A stretch of 64,000 nucleotides of DNA from Gemmatimonadota bacterium (GCA_003222055.1 QHUT01000067.1:23122-87121), one strand, 5' to 3'; positions 18,811 to 30,234 are shown, counted from the first letter of the stretch. Numbers and translations: made by a program. The notes: generated by a model not told the origin, from the letters alone.

Positions 18811-19716
18811 CTACGGCGTAACGACGGCGGCCCCGACGGGATAGTTGGTGGCCTGCGCAAACAGCGTGTAGACGACGAATGGTGCGAGCCCATTCTGCAG
18901 GTAGGCAGCGCCGTCCCAAAACAACAGCCCAGCCGTCGATCCGTTCGTCGTCCCCATGTAGGCCCAGCAGGGGCTATCAAGCACCTTGGTACCGTTCACC
19001 CAGATGGCGATCGTCCCGCAGTTCTGCGCTGTGTAACGGTGATAGCGGTACACCACATCGTACACCGCGCCTTCGTGCAGCGACGGATAGGTCCCGGGCC
19101 ACGGATACGCATGGCCGTTCAGGTTCCACATCTCCGGCTCGGAGAACATGCCGATGTTTCCGTCTGAGCAAGGCCCGACCACGGACATCGCCCAGCCGTT
19201 CCACGCGCTGCCGGCTTGACCATACACGGACTTGTGCACCTTGAACTGCGAGGCGCCGTTCGACGAGGTACATGAGGTGCCCCCGATCGCGCCGGCCGCT
19301 CCCGGCGCCAATACGAACCGCACTTCCTCGAACAGATCCCGGTCGAGCGCGGGATCGCGGGGCGTGCTCGAAAGCTGCCGCGTGCCGAACCATGCCTGCA
19401 GCGCTGCCGCACCCGTACCCCCCGGTACGGTGCACTTGATGGAATAGGCACTGCCGAGATCCCGATAGTCCGTGCTCTTGACGCAAGTCCCGCCGCCGTA
19501 GGCGTAGACGTCGAGCGGTGCGGTCGTCCCATCGTTGAAGTTCGTGCGGTAGTAGACGACCTGCCCGGGCGGCGGCTTGTGCTCGTCCGGAGCAACGCAC
19601 TGCGGACCGGTCCCACCATCACACGGCAGGCACCCGGCCAACAAACCCAGCGTCAACGCGACCGCGGCGCACGGCAGGAGCGCAGCCACGTGGATGCTTC
19701 TGCGCCCGAGTGTCAT
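18811..19716 (-). CDS. Lipoprotein consisting of only the shared C-terminal lectin-like domain
   Basis: Lipobox LLAGC; YYRTNFNDGTTAPLDVYAYGGG...AIWVNGTKVLDSPCWAYMGTTNG; paralogous to C-termini of the next three genes. Confidence 0.75.
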   Translation of the reverse strand: MTLGRRSIHVAALLPCAAVALTLGLLAGCLPCDGGTGPQCVAPDEHKPPPGQVVYYRTNFNDGTTAPLDVYAYGGGTCVKSTDYRDLGSAYSIKCTVPGGTGAAALQAWFGTRQLSSTPRDPALDRDLFEEVRFVLAPGAAGAIGGTSCTSSNGASQFKVHKSVYGQAGSAWNGWAMSVVGPCSDGNIGMFSEPEMWNLNGHAYPWPGTYPSLHEGAVYDVVYRYHRYTAQNCGTIAIWVNGTKVLDSPCWAYMGTTNGSTAGLLFWDGAAYLQNGLAPFVVYTLFAQATNYPVGAAVVTP

Positions 19717-19846
19717 AGCTGGCCATTCCTCTCTACTTGGAGCCCAGGGTTCTACAACCTCCGGCGGTGAGAGGTTCGTCCAGGTGATGGGTCGGGGTGT
19801 GGCAGTGCGTCGACAGGTGACGCCAGCAGTCGCTCACGACACAAGA

Positions 19847-19884
19847 GGGCCGCCAGCGCGGTTGCTGCTTCACGCTGGCGGCCC
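19847..19884 (-). terminator. Perfect 12-bp stem hairpin GGGCCGCCAGCG/CGCTGGCGGCCC
   Basis: Followed on minus strand by TCTTGTG; positioned like the terminator that follows riboswitch copy C. Confidence 0.55.
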
Positions 19885-19927
19885 GGTGATGCTTTACGGC
19901 TCTCGTTGGAACGTAGTCCCGTCTACG

Positions 19928-19945
<18 letters not shown>
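19873..19945 (-). promoter_or_regulatory. Degenerate c-di-GMP-I riboswitch-like remnant
   Basis: Retains TGACGTAGA-CGGGACTACG and CACCGGGCCGCCAGCG but lacks GCAAA...GAAA 5' part; abuts the stop codon of the upstream gene. Confidence 0.45.
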
Positions 19946-22228
<2,283 letters not shown>

Positions 22229-22270
22229 ACTGTTGCACTCCCTCCACAGGTTGATGTCAGGCAACAAAAT

Positions 22271-22308
22271 GGGCCGCTAGCGTTCCATGCTCCTTGCGCT
22301 GGCGGCCC
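22271..22308 (-). terminator. Rho-independent terminator-like hairpin after riboswitch copy C
   Basis: GGGCCGCCAGCG-N14-CGCTAGCGGCCC then ATTTTGTT on minus strand; shares GGGCCGCC with the riboswitch 3' strand. Confidence 0.7.
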
Positions 22309-22387
22309 GGCGGACTTGGCGATGCCTGCTCGCTGTAGTCCCGTGACTCTGCGTCGCCGTCTTTCGACGGCTTTGCTCTTAGCAGCG
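22299..22387 (-). promoter_or_regulatory. c-di-GMP-I (GEMM) riboswitch, copy C
   Basis: AGAGCAAAGCCGTCGAAAGACGGCGACGCAGAGTCACGGGACTA...AAGTCCGCCGGGCCGCC matches GEMM core (GCAAA, GAAA tetraloop, GACGCAAAG, GGG-CTA, CCGGG-GCC). Confidence 0.85.
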
Positions 22388-22471
22388 TTTGCTTCGTTCG
22401 TTCACGTCGCGGCGGCCCCGTCGCGGCGTGCGACCGGCCCGGCGCTCGCGCCGGACCGGATCACATCCTGC

Positions 22472-24715
22472 TCACTGACTGGCGGTGCCAGCCCCGACCG
22501 GGTAGTTCGTCGCCTGGGCGAACAGGTTGTAGACGACCAGCGAACTCTGTCCACTCGCCAGGTACGTCGCGCCATCCCAGAACAACAGGCCCTGCCCCGA
22601 CCCGTTCGTCGTCCCCATGTAGCTCCAGCAGGGACTGTCCATCGCCTTCACCCCGTTCACCCAGATCGCGATCGTGCCGCACCCCTGGGCCGTGTAGCGA
22701 TGGTAGCGATAGACCACGTCGTACACGCTCCCCTCGTTGAGCGAGGGGTACGTCCCGGGCCACGGGTTCTCGTGCCCGTTGAGGTTCCACATCTCGGCCT
22801 CGGAAAACATCCCGATGTTCCCATCCGAGCACGGCGCGATCTCCGACATGATCCAACCGTTCCAGGCGCTCCCCGACTGACCGTACACCGACTTGTGCAC
22901 CTTGAACTGCGAGCTCGACGCCTGGCCCGCGCACGTCGTACCGCCGATCGCTGCCGCCGCCCCCGGCGCCAGCACGAACCGCACTTGCTCGAACAGATCC
23001 TGATCGAGCGTCGGATCGTTGGGCAGGTTGGCCAACTGACCGTTGCCGAACCAGGCCTGCAACGCCGCCGCGCCCCCCGGCGCCGCGATCGTACACTTGA
23101 TCGAATGGGCGCTGCCGGGATCCCGATAGTCCGCGCTCGCGGCGCAGCTGCCGCCGCCGTACGCGTACACGTCCAACGGCCCCGTCGTCCCATCCGTGAA
23201 GTTCGTCCGGTAGTACGTCACCTGGCCGGGCTGGCTCGACGTCACGCTGACCGGCGCTGAACCGCGCTGCCCCTCGCTCGCCGCCGTGATCGTGGCGGAG
23301 CCCGCCACGACGCCGGTCACGAGCCCGGCGCTGCCGACCGTCGCGATGCCCGTATTGTCGCTCGCCCACGTCACGGTGCGGCCCGAGAGGACGTTACCGC
23401 CGGCATCCTTGAGGGTCGCGGTCAACTGCAGGATCGCGCCGATCCCAACGTTCGCCGGCGAAGGAGTCAGCGTCACCGACGCCACCGGGGCGGTGGACGC
23501 GGAGGTCGTGGCCGTGGTGCTGTTGGACAACGCACCGAACACGGCATTCGCACCCAGGGTACCGCGGAATGCCACCAGCTCGAAGCTGTAGGTAGTGGAC
23601 GACGCGAGGCCGAGCACCGTGCAGGTGCGGCTCGCGCCAACGGCGGTTCCCGCCACCGGCGCCGCGCAGGTTCCTTTGTTCACGGTGGTCGTGTTGGCGC
23701 CCCAGGAGAGCGTGCTTCCGGCGGCGTATCGGATATCGTAGCTCGCCGGCCCGCCGGTGCCGCCGTCCACCTCCGTGAACCGCAAGGTCACCGAGCTATC
23801 GGTGGTGGCAGCGACCGCCAGATCGCCAACCGTGCCAGGTGCGCTGGCCGGCGCCGTCACGGCAATGGTCGTCGAGCCGCTCTGGCCTTCGCTCACGGCC
23901 GTTATCGTCGCGGATCCCGCTGCCACGCCGCTCACCAACCCGGTGCTACTCACCGTCGCGACGCCCACGTTGCTGGTCGTCCACGTCACCGTGCGGCCGC
24001 TCAACGCGCTTCCGTTGGCATCTTTCGGGGTGGCCGTGAGCTGGAGGGTCTGCCCAGCCTGCACACTCGCCGTCGCCGGGCTCACCGTCACCGATGTGAC
24101 GGAGACACGGACCGCCGTCACGGACACCGTGGCCGTGCCGCTCTGTCCCTCGCTCGTCGCCGTGATCGTGGCCGATCCCGCTGCCGCCGCCGTCACCAGC
24201 CCTGCCCCACTTACCGCCGCGACACCTGTGTTATTGCTCCCCCATGTGATCGCGCGGCCGGACAGCGTGTTACCGTTCGCGTCCTTGAGCGACGCGACCA
24301 GCGAAACGGTGCCGCCGACCGTGACCGTTACCGAGCTGGGCGCAACGCTGACGGAGGCCACCGGCAGGGGCGCTGGATCGACCACCGTGACGGCCGCGGA
24401 GTCCCGCTTGCTGCCGCTGGTGGCGCGAATGAAGAGCTCACCGGCGCTGCGGCCGCGGACCACGCCCGACCCGTTGACCGTAGCAACGCCGGAGTTGGCG
24501 CTCGCCCAGGCGACGGAATTGGGCGGACGGTTGTTCGACATGACGACGCTGGCGCTCAACGGCAGGCTGTCGCCCACGAGCACCATAGCGGTCTGTGGTT
24601 GAATGGCGACGGAAACGACGCCGAGGTCCGGATTGCTGGCGCCCGTATCTACGGGCACCTCGCAAGCGGTACTGAGTACGACGGCGCCGAGCGCCAGGGA
24701 TCTCCGAAAATACAT
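22472..24715 (-). CDS. Modular lipoprotein: BIG2-like x3, FN3-like x1, BIG2-like x1, C-terminal lectin-like domain
   Basis: Lipobox LSTAC; repeats VASVSVAPSSVTVTVGGTVSLVASLKDANGNTLSGRAITWGSNNTGVAAV...; ATG 24715 preceded by GGGAGAGGG. Confidence 0.85.
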   Translation of the reverse strand: MYFRRSLALGAVVLSTACEVPVDTGASNPDLGVVSVAIQPQTAMVLVGDSLPLSASVVMSNNRPPNSVAWASANSGVATVNGSGVVRGRSAGELFIRATSGSKRDSAAVTVVDPAPLPVASVSVAPSSVTVTVGGTVSLVASLKDANGNTLSGRAITWGSNNTGVAAVSGAGLVTAAAAGSATITATSEGQSGTATVSVTAVRVSVTSVTVSPATASVQAGQTLQLTATPKDANGSALSGRTVTWTTSNVGVATVSSTGLVSGVAAGSATITAVSEGQSGSTTIAVTAPASAPGTVGDLAVAATTDSSVTLRFTEVDGGTGGPASYDIRYAAGSTLSWGANTTTVNKGTCAAPVAGTAVGASRTCTVLGLASSTTYSFELVAFRGTLGANAVFGALSNSTTATTSASTAPVASVTLTPSPANVGIGAILQLTATLKDAGGNVLSGRTVTWASDNTGIATVGSAGLVTGVVAGSATITAASEGQRGSAPVSVTSSQPGQVTYYRTNFTDGTTGPLDVYAYGGGSCAASADYRDPGSAHSIKCTIAAPGGAAALQAWFGNGQLANLPNDPTLDQDLFEQVRFVLAPGAAAAIGGTTCAGQASSSQFKVHKSVYGQSGSAWNGWIMSEIAPCSDGNIGMFSEAEMWNLNGHENPWPGTYPSLNEGSVYDVVYRYHRYTAQGCGTIAIWVNGVKAMDSPCWSYMGTTNGSGQGLLFWDGATYLASGQSSLVVYNLFAQATNYPVGAGTASQ

Positions 24716-24734
24716 GACCCTCTCCCGAGTGAGG

Positions 24735-24825
24735 TTCGGCAGCCCGACTGGCGTGGCACGCGTGTGGCGTGCGGTAGCCCGTGGCTTTGCGTCGCCGGCT
24801 TTCGCCGGCTTTGCCTTTATCGCGC
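24735..24825 (-). promoter_or_regulatory. c-di-GMP-I (GEMM) riboswitch, copy B (start-codon proximal)
   Basis: AAAGGCAAAGCCGGCGAAAGCCGGCGACGCAAAGCCACGGGCTACCGCACG...GTCGGGCTGCC, ~20 nt upstream of ATG 24715. Confidence 0.88.
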
Positions 24826-24890
24826 TCCCTCTGGAAGAGGGCGGCGCCCTGCCGAACAGCGTGTGTCGACTGCTACTACGCGAACGAAAC

Positions 24891-24932
24891 GGCCGCCAAC
24901 AGCTCGATGACTTCTCGAGTCGCTGGCGGCCC
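24891..24932 (-). terminator. Terminator-like hairpin after riboswitch copy A
   Basis: GGGCCGCCAGC...GTTGGCGGCC, then GTTTCGTTCG (weak U-rich). Confidence 0.5.
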
Positions 24933-25010
24933 GGCGGACTTAGCGACTCGCGTCGCCGTAGTCCCGTAGCTCTGCGTCACCGTCTTTCGACGGCTTTGCT
25001 CTGAGCAGCG
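24921..25010 (-). promoter_or_regulatory. c-di-GMP-I (GEMM) riboswitch, copy A (distal)
   Basis: CAGAGCAAAGCCGTCGAAAGACGGTGACGCAGAGCTACGGGACTACGGC...AAGTCCGCCGGGCCGCC. Confidence 0.87.
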
Positions 25011-25219
25011 TACCATCACCTTGTCAGGGGTCCAAACCTTCTCTGTAGCCCCCCCGCTGCGTGGCACGGTAGCAACACAGGCAAGACCGCGCAAGTGGTG
25101 CAAGTTAGTGGAGCAGCAGCACCTGCACTTGGCCGATCGAGGACATTAAGGGGGCTGCGTTTTTGTGCAAGACCCATCGTTTCGGTTGTGAACAAATATC
25201 GGGCAAGTGGCGGCCAAGC

Positions 25220-26944
25220 CTAGGGACTGGACGTCGCGGTTCCGATGGGGTAGTTGGTGGCCTGCGCGAACAGGTTGTAGACGACAAACGGCGCCACGCC
25301 GTTCTGCAGGTACGTCGCGCCGTCCCAGAAGAGCAGCCCCTGCCCCGACCCGTTCGTGGTGCCCATGTAGCTCCAGCACGGGCTGTCCATCACCTGCGCG
25401 CCGTTCACCCAGATCGCGATCGTGCCGCAGCCTTGGGCGGTGTCGCGGTGGTAGCGATAAACGACGTCGTACACCGTCCCCTCGTTGAGCGAGGGGTAGG
25501 TGCCGGGCCAGCGGAACGGCTGGCCGTTGATGTTCCACATCTCCGGCTCCGAAAACAGTCCGATGTTGCCGTCGGTGCATGGCCCGATCTCCGACATCAC
25601 CCAACCATTCCACGCGCTCCCCGCCTGGCCATACACCGACTTGTGCACCTTGAACTGCGAAATGCGATTCGACCCGGTACACGTCGTGCCGCCGATCGCA
25701 CCGGCCGCGCCCGGGGCCAGCACGAAGCGCACCTCCTCGAACAGGTCCTGATCGAGCGACGGGTCCTTGGGCTGGTTGGCGAGCTGGCCCCTGCCGAACC
25801 ACGCCTGCAACGCCGCGGCTCCTGAGGCCCCGGCCGGAATGGTACACTTGATCGAATAGGCGCTCGCGGAGTCCCGATAATCGGTGCTTTTCGCACAGCT
25901 GCCGCCGCCGTAGGCGTACACGTCGAGCGGGCCGGTCGTGCCGTCGTTGAAGTTGGTGCGATAGTAGGTCACGGGCGGCGGGGCGGGCACCACGCTGACC
26001 TGCGCCGTATCGCCCTTTCCCTCGCTGGCGGCGGTGATCGTCGCGGTGCCCTCGGTCACTCCCGTCACGAGGCCGCTGGCGCTCACCGCGGCCACGGCCG
26101 GTGCGCTCGACTTCCACGACACAGTCCGGCCCGTCAGCATGTTGCCCTTCGCGTCCTTGAGCGTCGCGACGAGTTGCCGCGTGCTGCCGATGAGCACCCA
26201 CGGGCTCGGCGGCGCGATGCTCACCGACGCCACTGGCGCGGTGGACGCCGCGGTGGCGCCCGTTGCGACGTTCGACAACTCGCCGAACACGGCATTCGCC
26301 TTCAGCGTGCCGCGGAACGCGACCAGCTCGAAGCTGTAGGTCGTGCCGGCGGCGAGGCCCTCGACCGTGCAGGTTCGCCTGGCACCGCTCGAGCGGCCGG
26401 CCAGCGGCGTCGCGCACGTCCCCTGGCTCACACTGGTCGCGTTCGGGCCCCAGGTGAGCGTGTTCCCGGCCGCGTAGCGCACATCGTAGCTCGCGGGCCG
26501 ACCCATGCCGTCGCTCACCTCCGTGAAGCCGAGCGTCATGGAACTGTCCGTCGTCGCCCCGACGGCGAGGTCCGCCACCGTTCCCGGGGGGTGAGCGGCA
26601 ACGATGATCTGAGCGCTGCCACTCTGCTCCGCGGCCGTCGCCGTGATGGTCGCCGACCCCGGAGCCACACCGGTCACGAGCCCCGTGGCATCCACGGTGG
26701 CTACACTCGGGTCGCTGCTCGTCCACGTCACCGTCGGCGCGCGCACCGTACCAGTCCCGTCGTCCTGGGGGATTGCGGTGAGCCGCACCGCGTCTCCAAC
26801 AGCCACGCTCGCCGCCGGCGGCGTGACCAGCAATACGCCCGTCCCAGTCGGAGACGCAAGACAGGAGATCGTGAGCGCCCAGAGCGTGACGACGAGCATC
26901 GCCGGCCGCGGCATCGCACTCCGAAACGTCTGCGGACGTTTCAT
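25220..26944 (-). CDS. Modular secreted protein: BIG2-like, FN3-like, BIG2-like, C-terminal lectin-like domain
   Basis: Signal-like MKRPQTF...LVVTLWALTISCLA; BIG2 and FN3 repeats as in neighbours; ATG 26944 with GAGG upstream favoured over 26965. Confidence 0.8.
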   Translation of the reverse strand: MKRPQTFRSAMPRPAMLVVTLWALTISCLASPTGTGVLLVTPPAASVAVGDAVRLTAIPQDDGTGTVRAPTVTWTSSDPSVATVDATGLVTGVAPGSATITATAAEQSGSAQIIVAAHPPGTVADLAVGATTDSSMTLGFTEVSDGMGRPASYDVRYAAGNTLTWGPNATSVSQGTCATPLAGRSSGARRTCTVEGLAAGTTYSFELVAFRGTLKANAVFGELSNVATGATAASTAPVASVSIAPPSPWVLIGSTRQLVATLKDAKGNMLTGRTVSWKSSAPAVAAVSASGLVTGVTEGTATITAASEGKGDTAQVSVVPAPPPVTYYRTNFNDGTTGPLDVYAYGGGSCAKSTDYRDSASAYSIKCTIPAGASGAAALQAWFGRGQLANQPKDPSLDQDLFEEVRFVLAPGAAGAIGGTTCTGSNRISQFKVHKSVYGQAGSAWNGWVMSEIGPCTDGNIGLFSEPEMWNINGQPFRWPGTYPSLNEGTVYDVVYRYHRDTAQGCGTIAIWVNGAQVMDSPCWSYMGTTNGSGQGLLFWDGATYLQNGVAPFVVYNLFAQATNYPIGTATSSP

Positions 26945-26983
26945 GGCAGTCCTCGCACCGATCATTTCAACGTCGCATGCACC

Positions 26984-27021
26984 ATCGGTCTCCCCGAGGG
27001 GGTTGCTAAACCGATCCCCTC
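26984..27021 (-). promoter_or_regulatory. Possible H-type pseudoknot in the 5' leader of the 26944 gene
   Basis: GAGGGG-AUCGGU-N8-CCCCUC-GGGGAG-ACCGAU on minus strand. Confidence 0.4.
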
Positions 27022-27154
27022 CTCAAAGACAGGATGACAAACAAGCCACGTGGCCGTCCCGGCGCTGTGATAGAAGTTGTCGCGCGTCTGCGACACTGGC
27101 AACGGGCCAAGTTTGTCGCGGTTGGTGACGGTGTTTCTGCGGGGGAAGAGCTTC

Positions 27155-28093
27155 CTATGGGGAAGACCGGCTCGCCGCCAGGCATCCGATGCGCCGGGTG
27201 CTCACGACGATGTCGTCGAGGTAGCGCTCCTGCGCAGCGGGCGATCCCGTGTTCCAGTAATTCTCGAAGAACACGGCGTTGATGCCGTACTGGCTGAAGG
27301 TCCCGAGCCAGTTCAGCCCCGTTTCCCGAGTCTCGAGCGTGGTGTCGATCCAGTACTCGAACACACCGTTCGTCTGCCCCGGGTCGTTGAGCCGGGCATG
27401 CGCTTCCACGCAATACCACTGGCCCACGTGGCTCGCGTCGAACAAGGGCGTCACGCCCCCCTGGTGCCCCAGCCACCGGAGGTGGGCGAAATCGTTGTAG
27501 CCCGTGGTCAGAAGGTTCCCTGCGATATCGGTGCCAGACGCGGGATCGAGGTAGAGATAGCCGGGGGCCGGTGGATCGCCCCACAGCTGCGCCAGCACCG
27601 CTTCCGCCCAGTTTGCCGTGACGAGGCTGAGGGCCCGAGTGAGCTTGTAGCCGCCGCCTCCGACCCAGCCGGGCTGATTGCGCACGTAGAGCCGCCAATA
27701 GATGTCCCGATACAGTGTGGTCCCGGCGTCCACGGGCCGGAATCCGGGGGGGAGCTTCCCCATCGCGAGATGGAGCCAACCCCCGTTCACCTGACCTGAG
27801 TCGAAGCGCATACGCATGCCGTACGATCGGCCGACCCCGACGGCGGCGACGCGCACGAACTGGCCTCCGGAATTATTGTACTCGAAGTATTGGCTCAGAC
27901 GGTCTTGCTCGAAATCGTCGCACCAGATCCAGCCCGGTTGGGGCTTGGCGCACTCCGTCGCGGGAGGTGGCGGCGGTGGAGGCGGTGGAGGCGGACCGGT
28001 GGTCTCGTTCTGCGACGCACATCCGACCACGATGACAGTGAGCGCGACACTACGCCACCCGCGTCCGCGCCGATGCACGAGTTGGGACCACAC
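27155..28093 (-). CDS. Lipoprotein, ConA/jelly-roll polysaccharide lyase-like, paralog of 12203..13078
   Basis: Lipobox IVVGC; poly-Pro linker; WIWCDDFEQDRLSQYFEY...VGQWYCVEAHARLNDPGQTNGVFEYWID...QERYLDDIVVSTRRIGC. Confidence 0.65.
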   Translation of the reverse strand: MWSQLVHRRGRGWRSVALTVIVVGCASQNETTGPPPPPPPPPPPATECAKPQPGWIWCDDFEQDRLSQYFEYNNSGGQFVRVAAVGVGRSYGMRMRFDSGQVNGGWLHLAMGKLPPGFRPVDAGTTLYRDIYWRLYVRNQPGWVGGGGYKLTRALSLVTANWAEAVLAQLWGDPPAPGYLYLDPASGTDIAGNLLTTGYNDFAHLRWLGHQGGVTPLFDASHVGQWYCVEAHARLNDPGQTNGVFEYWIDTTLETRETGLNWLGTFSQYGINAVFFENYWNTGSPAAQERYLDDIVVSTRRIGCLAASRSSP

Positions 28094-28253
28094 TGGCGTA
28101 ACTCCCAGGCGGAAGTCGCTGACTTCTACCCGGGTGCGGGCGGAGGAGGTTCCACGGAAGAGCGACCGGGCCGTGAGTGATCCCGCTCACTCATGCATGG
28201 GAAAGGAATGGCTTCGTTGAGTGGGTGCGACCTGTCGGCGTCAACCGAGCGAC

Positions 28254-28901
28254 TTACGACCCGCTTGCCAAGCCTCGCAGCGCCTGGGCCAGCTCTTCCA
28301 CGCAGCGCTCGATGCGCGCGTACACTCGGGCACAGACGTCGGGCCCCTGCTCCACCGGGTCCTCGATGCCGCGAGACGCAACGGGCAGCGGATCGAAATC
28401 ACCGAGCAGCAGGACACCGCGCGAGCTGCGGCCGAACCGCTCGCAGATCATGCGGCGCTGCAGTCCGTCCATGACGACGATGAGATCGGCCGCCCGCACC
28501 AGATCGGCCATGACGAGCTGGGAGCTGTGGCTGGTGAGATCGACGCCGCGTCGCGCCGCGGCCGCGACCGCGTCGGCCGGCGTCGGTCGACCCGGGCCGG
28601 CGAAGCCCGCCGAATCGACTCGCACGCGCCCCAGGCCGCGTAGCTCGAGCGCGCGACGGAGCACGGCGGCCGCGAAGGGGCTCCGGAAGATGTTTCCGTT
28701 GCAGATCACGAGCACCGAGGCCGGAGCTCGCTCCGCCCCTGCGAGCGCCGCCAATGCCGCACGTCGCCGGCCGTTGTGCAGCAGCCGATCAGGCACGCGG
28801 CTGATCCGGCTCAGCAGCCCCGACACGAATCCTCGTTCCATCGGGACAGGAGGCCTCCCCCGGCCGGCAGACGCGATCGTCTTGGAGGAAGAAAGATGCA
28901 T
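28254..28901 (-). CDS. Low molecular weight protein-tyrosine-phosphatase
   Basis: VLVICNGNIFRSPFAAAVLRR signature, VDSAGF, ADLIVVMD, DFDPLPVASRGIEDPV. Confidence 0.9.
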   Translation of the reverse strand: MHLSSSKTIASAGRGRPPVPMERGFVSGLLSRISRVPDRLLHNGRRRAALAALAGAERAPASVLVICNGNIFRSPFAAAVLRRALELRGLGRVRVDSAGFAGPGRPTPADAVAAAARRGVDLTSHSSQLVMADLVRAADLIVVMDGLQRRMICERFGRSSRGVLLLGDFDPLPVASRGIEDPVEQGPDVCARVYARIERCVEELAQALRGLASGS

Positions 28902-28983
28902 CAGCGGGTATCCTTCGGCTTGGTCCGCACGTTTACCCCCGTCGGTCAGGTCGACTGCGCAGTGGGCTCGTTATACACTGGGG

Positions 28984-28998
28984 GCAACGGGCGTGCCG
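28984..28998 (-). promoter_or_regulatory. Candidate sigma-54 promoter CGGCACGCCCGTTGC
   Basis: GGCACG-N4-TTGC upstream of LMW-PTP gene. Confidence 0.6.
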
Positions 28999-29122
28999 TC
29001 AAGCGGTGCCGCAAACACGGGAACCGTCGTGCTCACGACTCGGTACGCCGGCTGTCGCGGACGCGCGACAGCGTGGCCAAGTGCCCGCAGGCATGGCGCG
29101 CGCGCGGCGTGGCCGACTGCCG

Positions 29123-30133
29123 CTACCGGTCGCAATCGAGGTCAGTGATCTCCCACTGGCGCACCGCGCCCAGCACTGCTTGACCGGTCGGGGTGAGCGG
29201 CGCCGCGATCACCGGCGCCGAATCTCGCCGCGCCATGAATCCGGCGCGCCGCAGCTCCGCGGCAAATTCGGATTCCGCCAGCGTGACGATCTGCAACCTG
29301 GCGCAGCCGGCTGCGCGCAGCGCCCGGACCAGGCCGGGGATCACATACCCGAGCGGGACGTCGGGTGCCCGGCGAATCGCGTGGAGCGTCGCGACGCCCG
29401 ACGGATCGGGGCCGCGCACGAGCAGCCCGGCCGTCGGCGCACTCCCCACGCCATTCTGGCGGAACGTGAACCACGTGTCGAGGGGACCGGGGTACCCCTC
29501 CAGCCGTGCCGCGTACAACGCGCTCCCGTAATGCGGTCGCAGGCGCGGCGAATCACCCCACGGCGCCTCGAACACCGTCGCCGAATGCTCGGCGGCGCGC
29601 CACAACGTCGGGTCGGGGCCCGCGCGCATCCGTCGCGGCAGGCGGGCTCCGGCGTGGAGCAGCCGGATCGCGCGGTCCACCAACCAACGGCGGTCGCCGA
29701 CCGGCAGCACGAGCCGCGCGAGCGTCCCGATCCACCGGAAGCCCGAGGCCTCCAGCACGGCGCGCGCCTGATCGTTGGGGTCGGTGTAGAGAAAATCGAT
29801 GTCGCCCCGGGCCTCGATGTCGTCCCGGGCCCGACGCATCAGGGCGCGCGCCGGGAAGAACGATCGGTGGGACTCCGTAACCAGGGCGTTCATCAACAAC
29901 CCGCCGCCGACGTCGCGCGTCCCGAAGCGGAACCGCCGCGGGAAGCAGGCGACGTGCATCACGACCTGCCCGGCGCCGTCACGCCCCAGCCAGCTGACGC
30001 CGCCGGCGCGGACAGCGGGTTCGTAGGCTCTGTCGAAAAAACCGGGGAATTCGGCGCGGCCACAGGCTACGAACAGCCGCTTGATCTCGTCGGCATGATC
30101 GAGCGGGTTGACCGTCGTGATCGTGAGCTCCAT
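29123..30133 (-). CDS. GNAT-family acetyltransferase-like protein
   Basis: HADEIKRLFVACGRAEFPGFFDRAYEP, GGLLMNALVTESHRSFFPARALMRRARDDIEARGDIDFLYTDPNDQARAVLEASGFRWIG; start at MELTITT. Confidence 0.6.
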   Translation of the reverse strand: MELTITTVNPLDHADEIKRLFVACGRAEFPGFFDRAYEPAVRAGGVSWLGRDGAGQVVMHVACFPRRFRFGTRDVGGGLLMNALVTESHRSFFPARALMRRARDDIEARGDIDFLYTDPNDQARAVLEASGFRWIGTLARLVLPVGDRRWLVDRAIRLLHAGARLPRRMRAGPDPTLWRAAEHSATVFEAPWGDSPRLRPHYGSALYAARLEGYPGPLDTWFTFRQNGVGSAPTAGLLVRGPDPSGVATLHAIRRAPDVPLGYVIPGLVRALRAAGCARLQIVTLAESEFAAELRRAGFMARRDSAPVIAAPLTPTGQAVLGAVRQWEITDLDCDR

Positions 30134-30234
30134 GGACCTCCCCACCAGCTCGTGAGACACCTGTTGCCCGAGCGCCACACATTACGTGGCGCCCCGCAGG
30201 GGGGCAGGGTGGCAGGACACGCGTCCGGACGCGC

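Noticed and set aside
24745-24760. TGGCACGCGTGTGGC on the plus strand as a sigma-54 promoter
   Set aside because: Lies inside riboswitch copy B and points away from the gene; explained by aptamer stem complementarity
25063-25080. TGGCACGGTAGCAAC as a sigma-54 promoter
   Set aside because: Spacing to GC is wrong (no GG-N10-GC) and orientation is opposite to the gene
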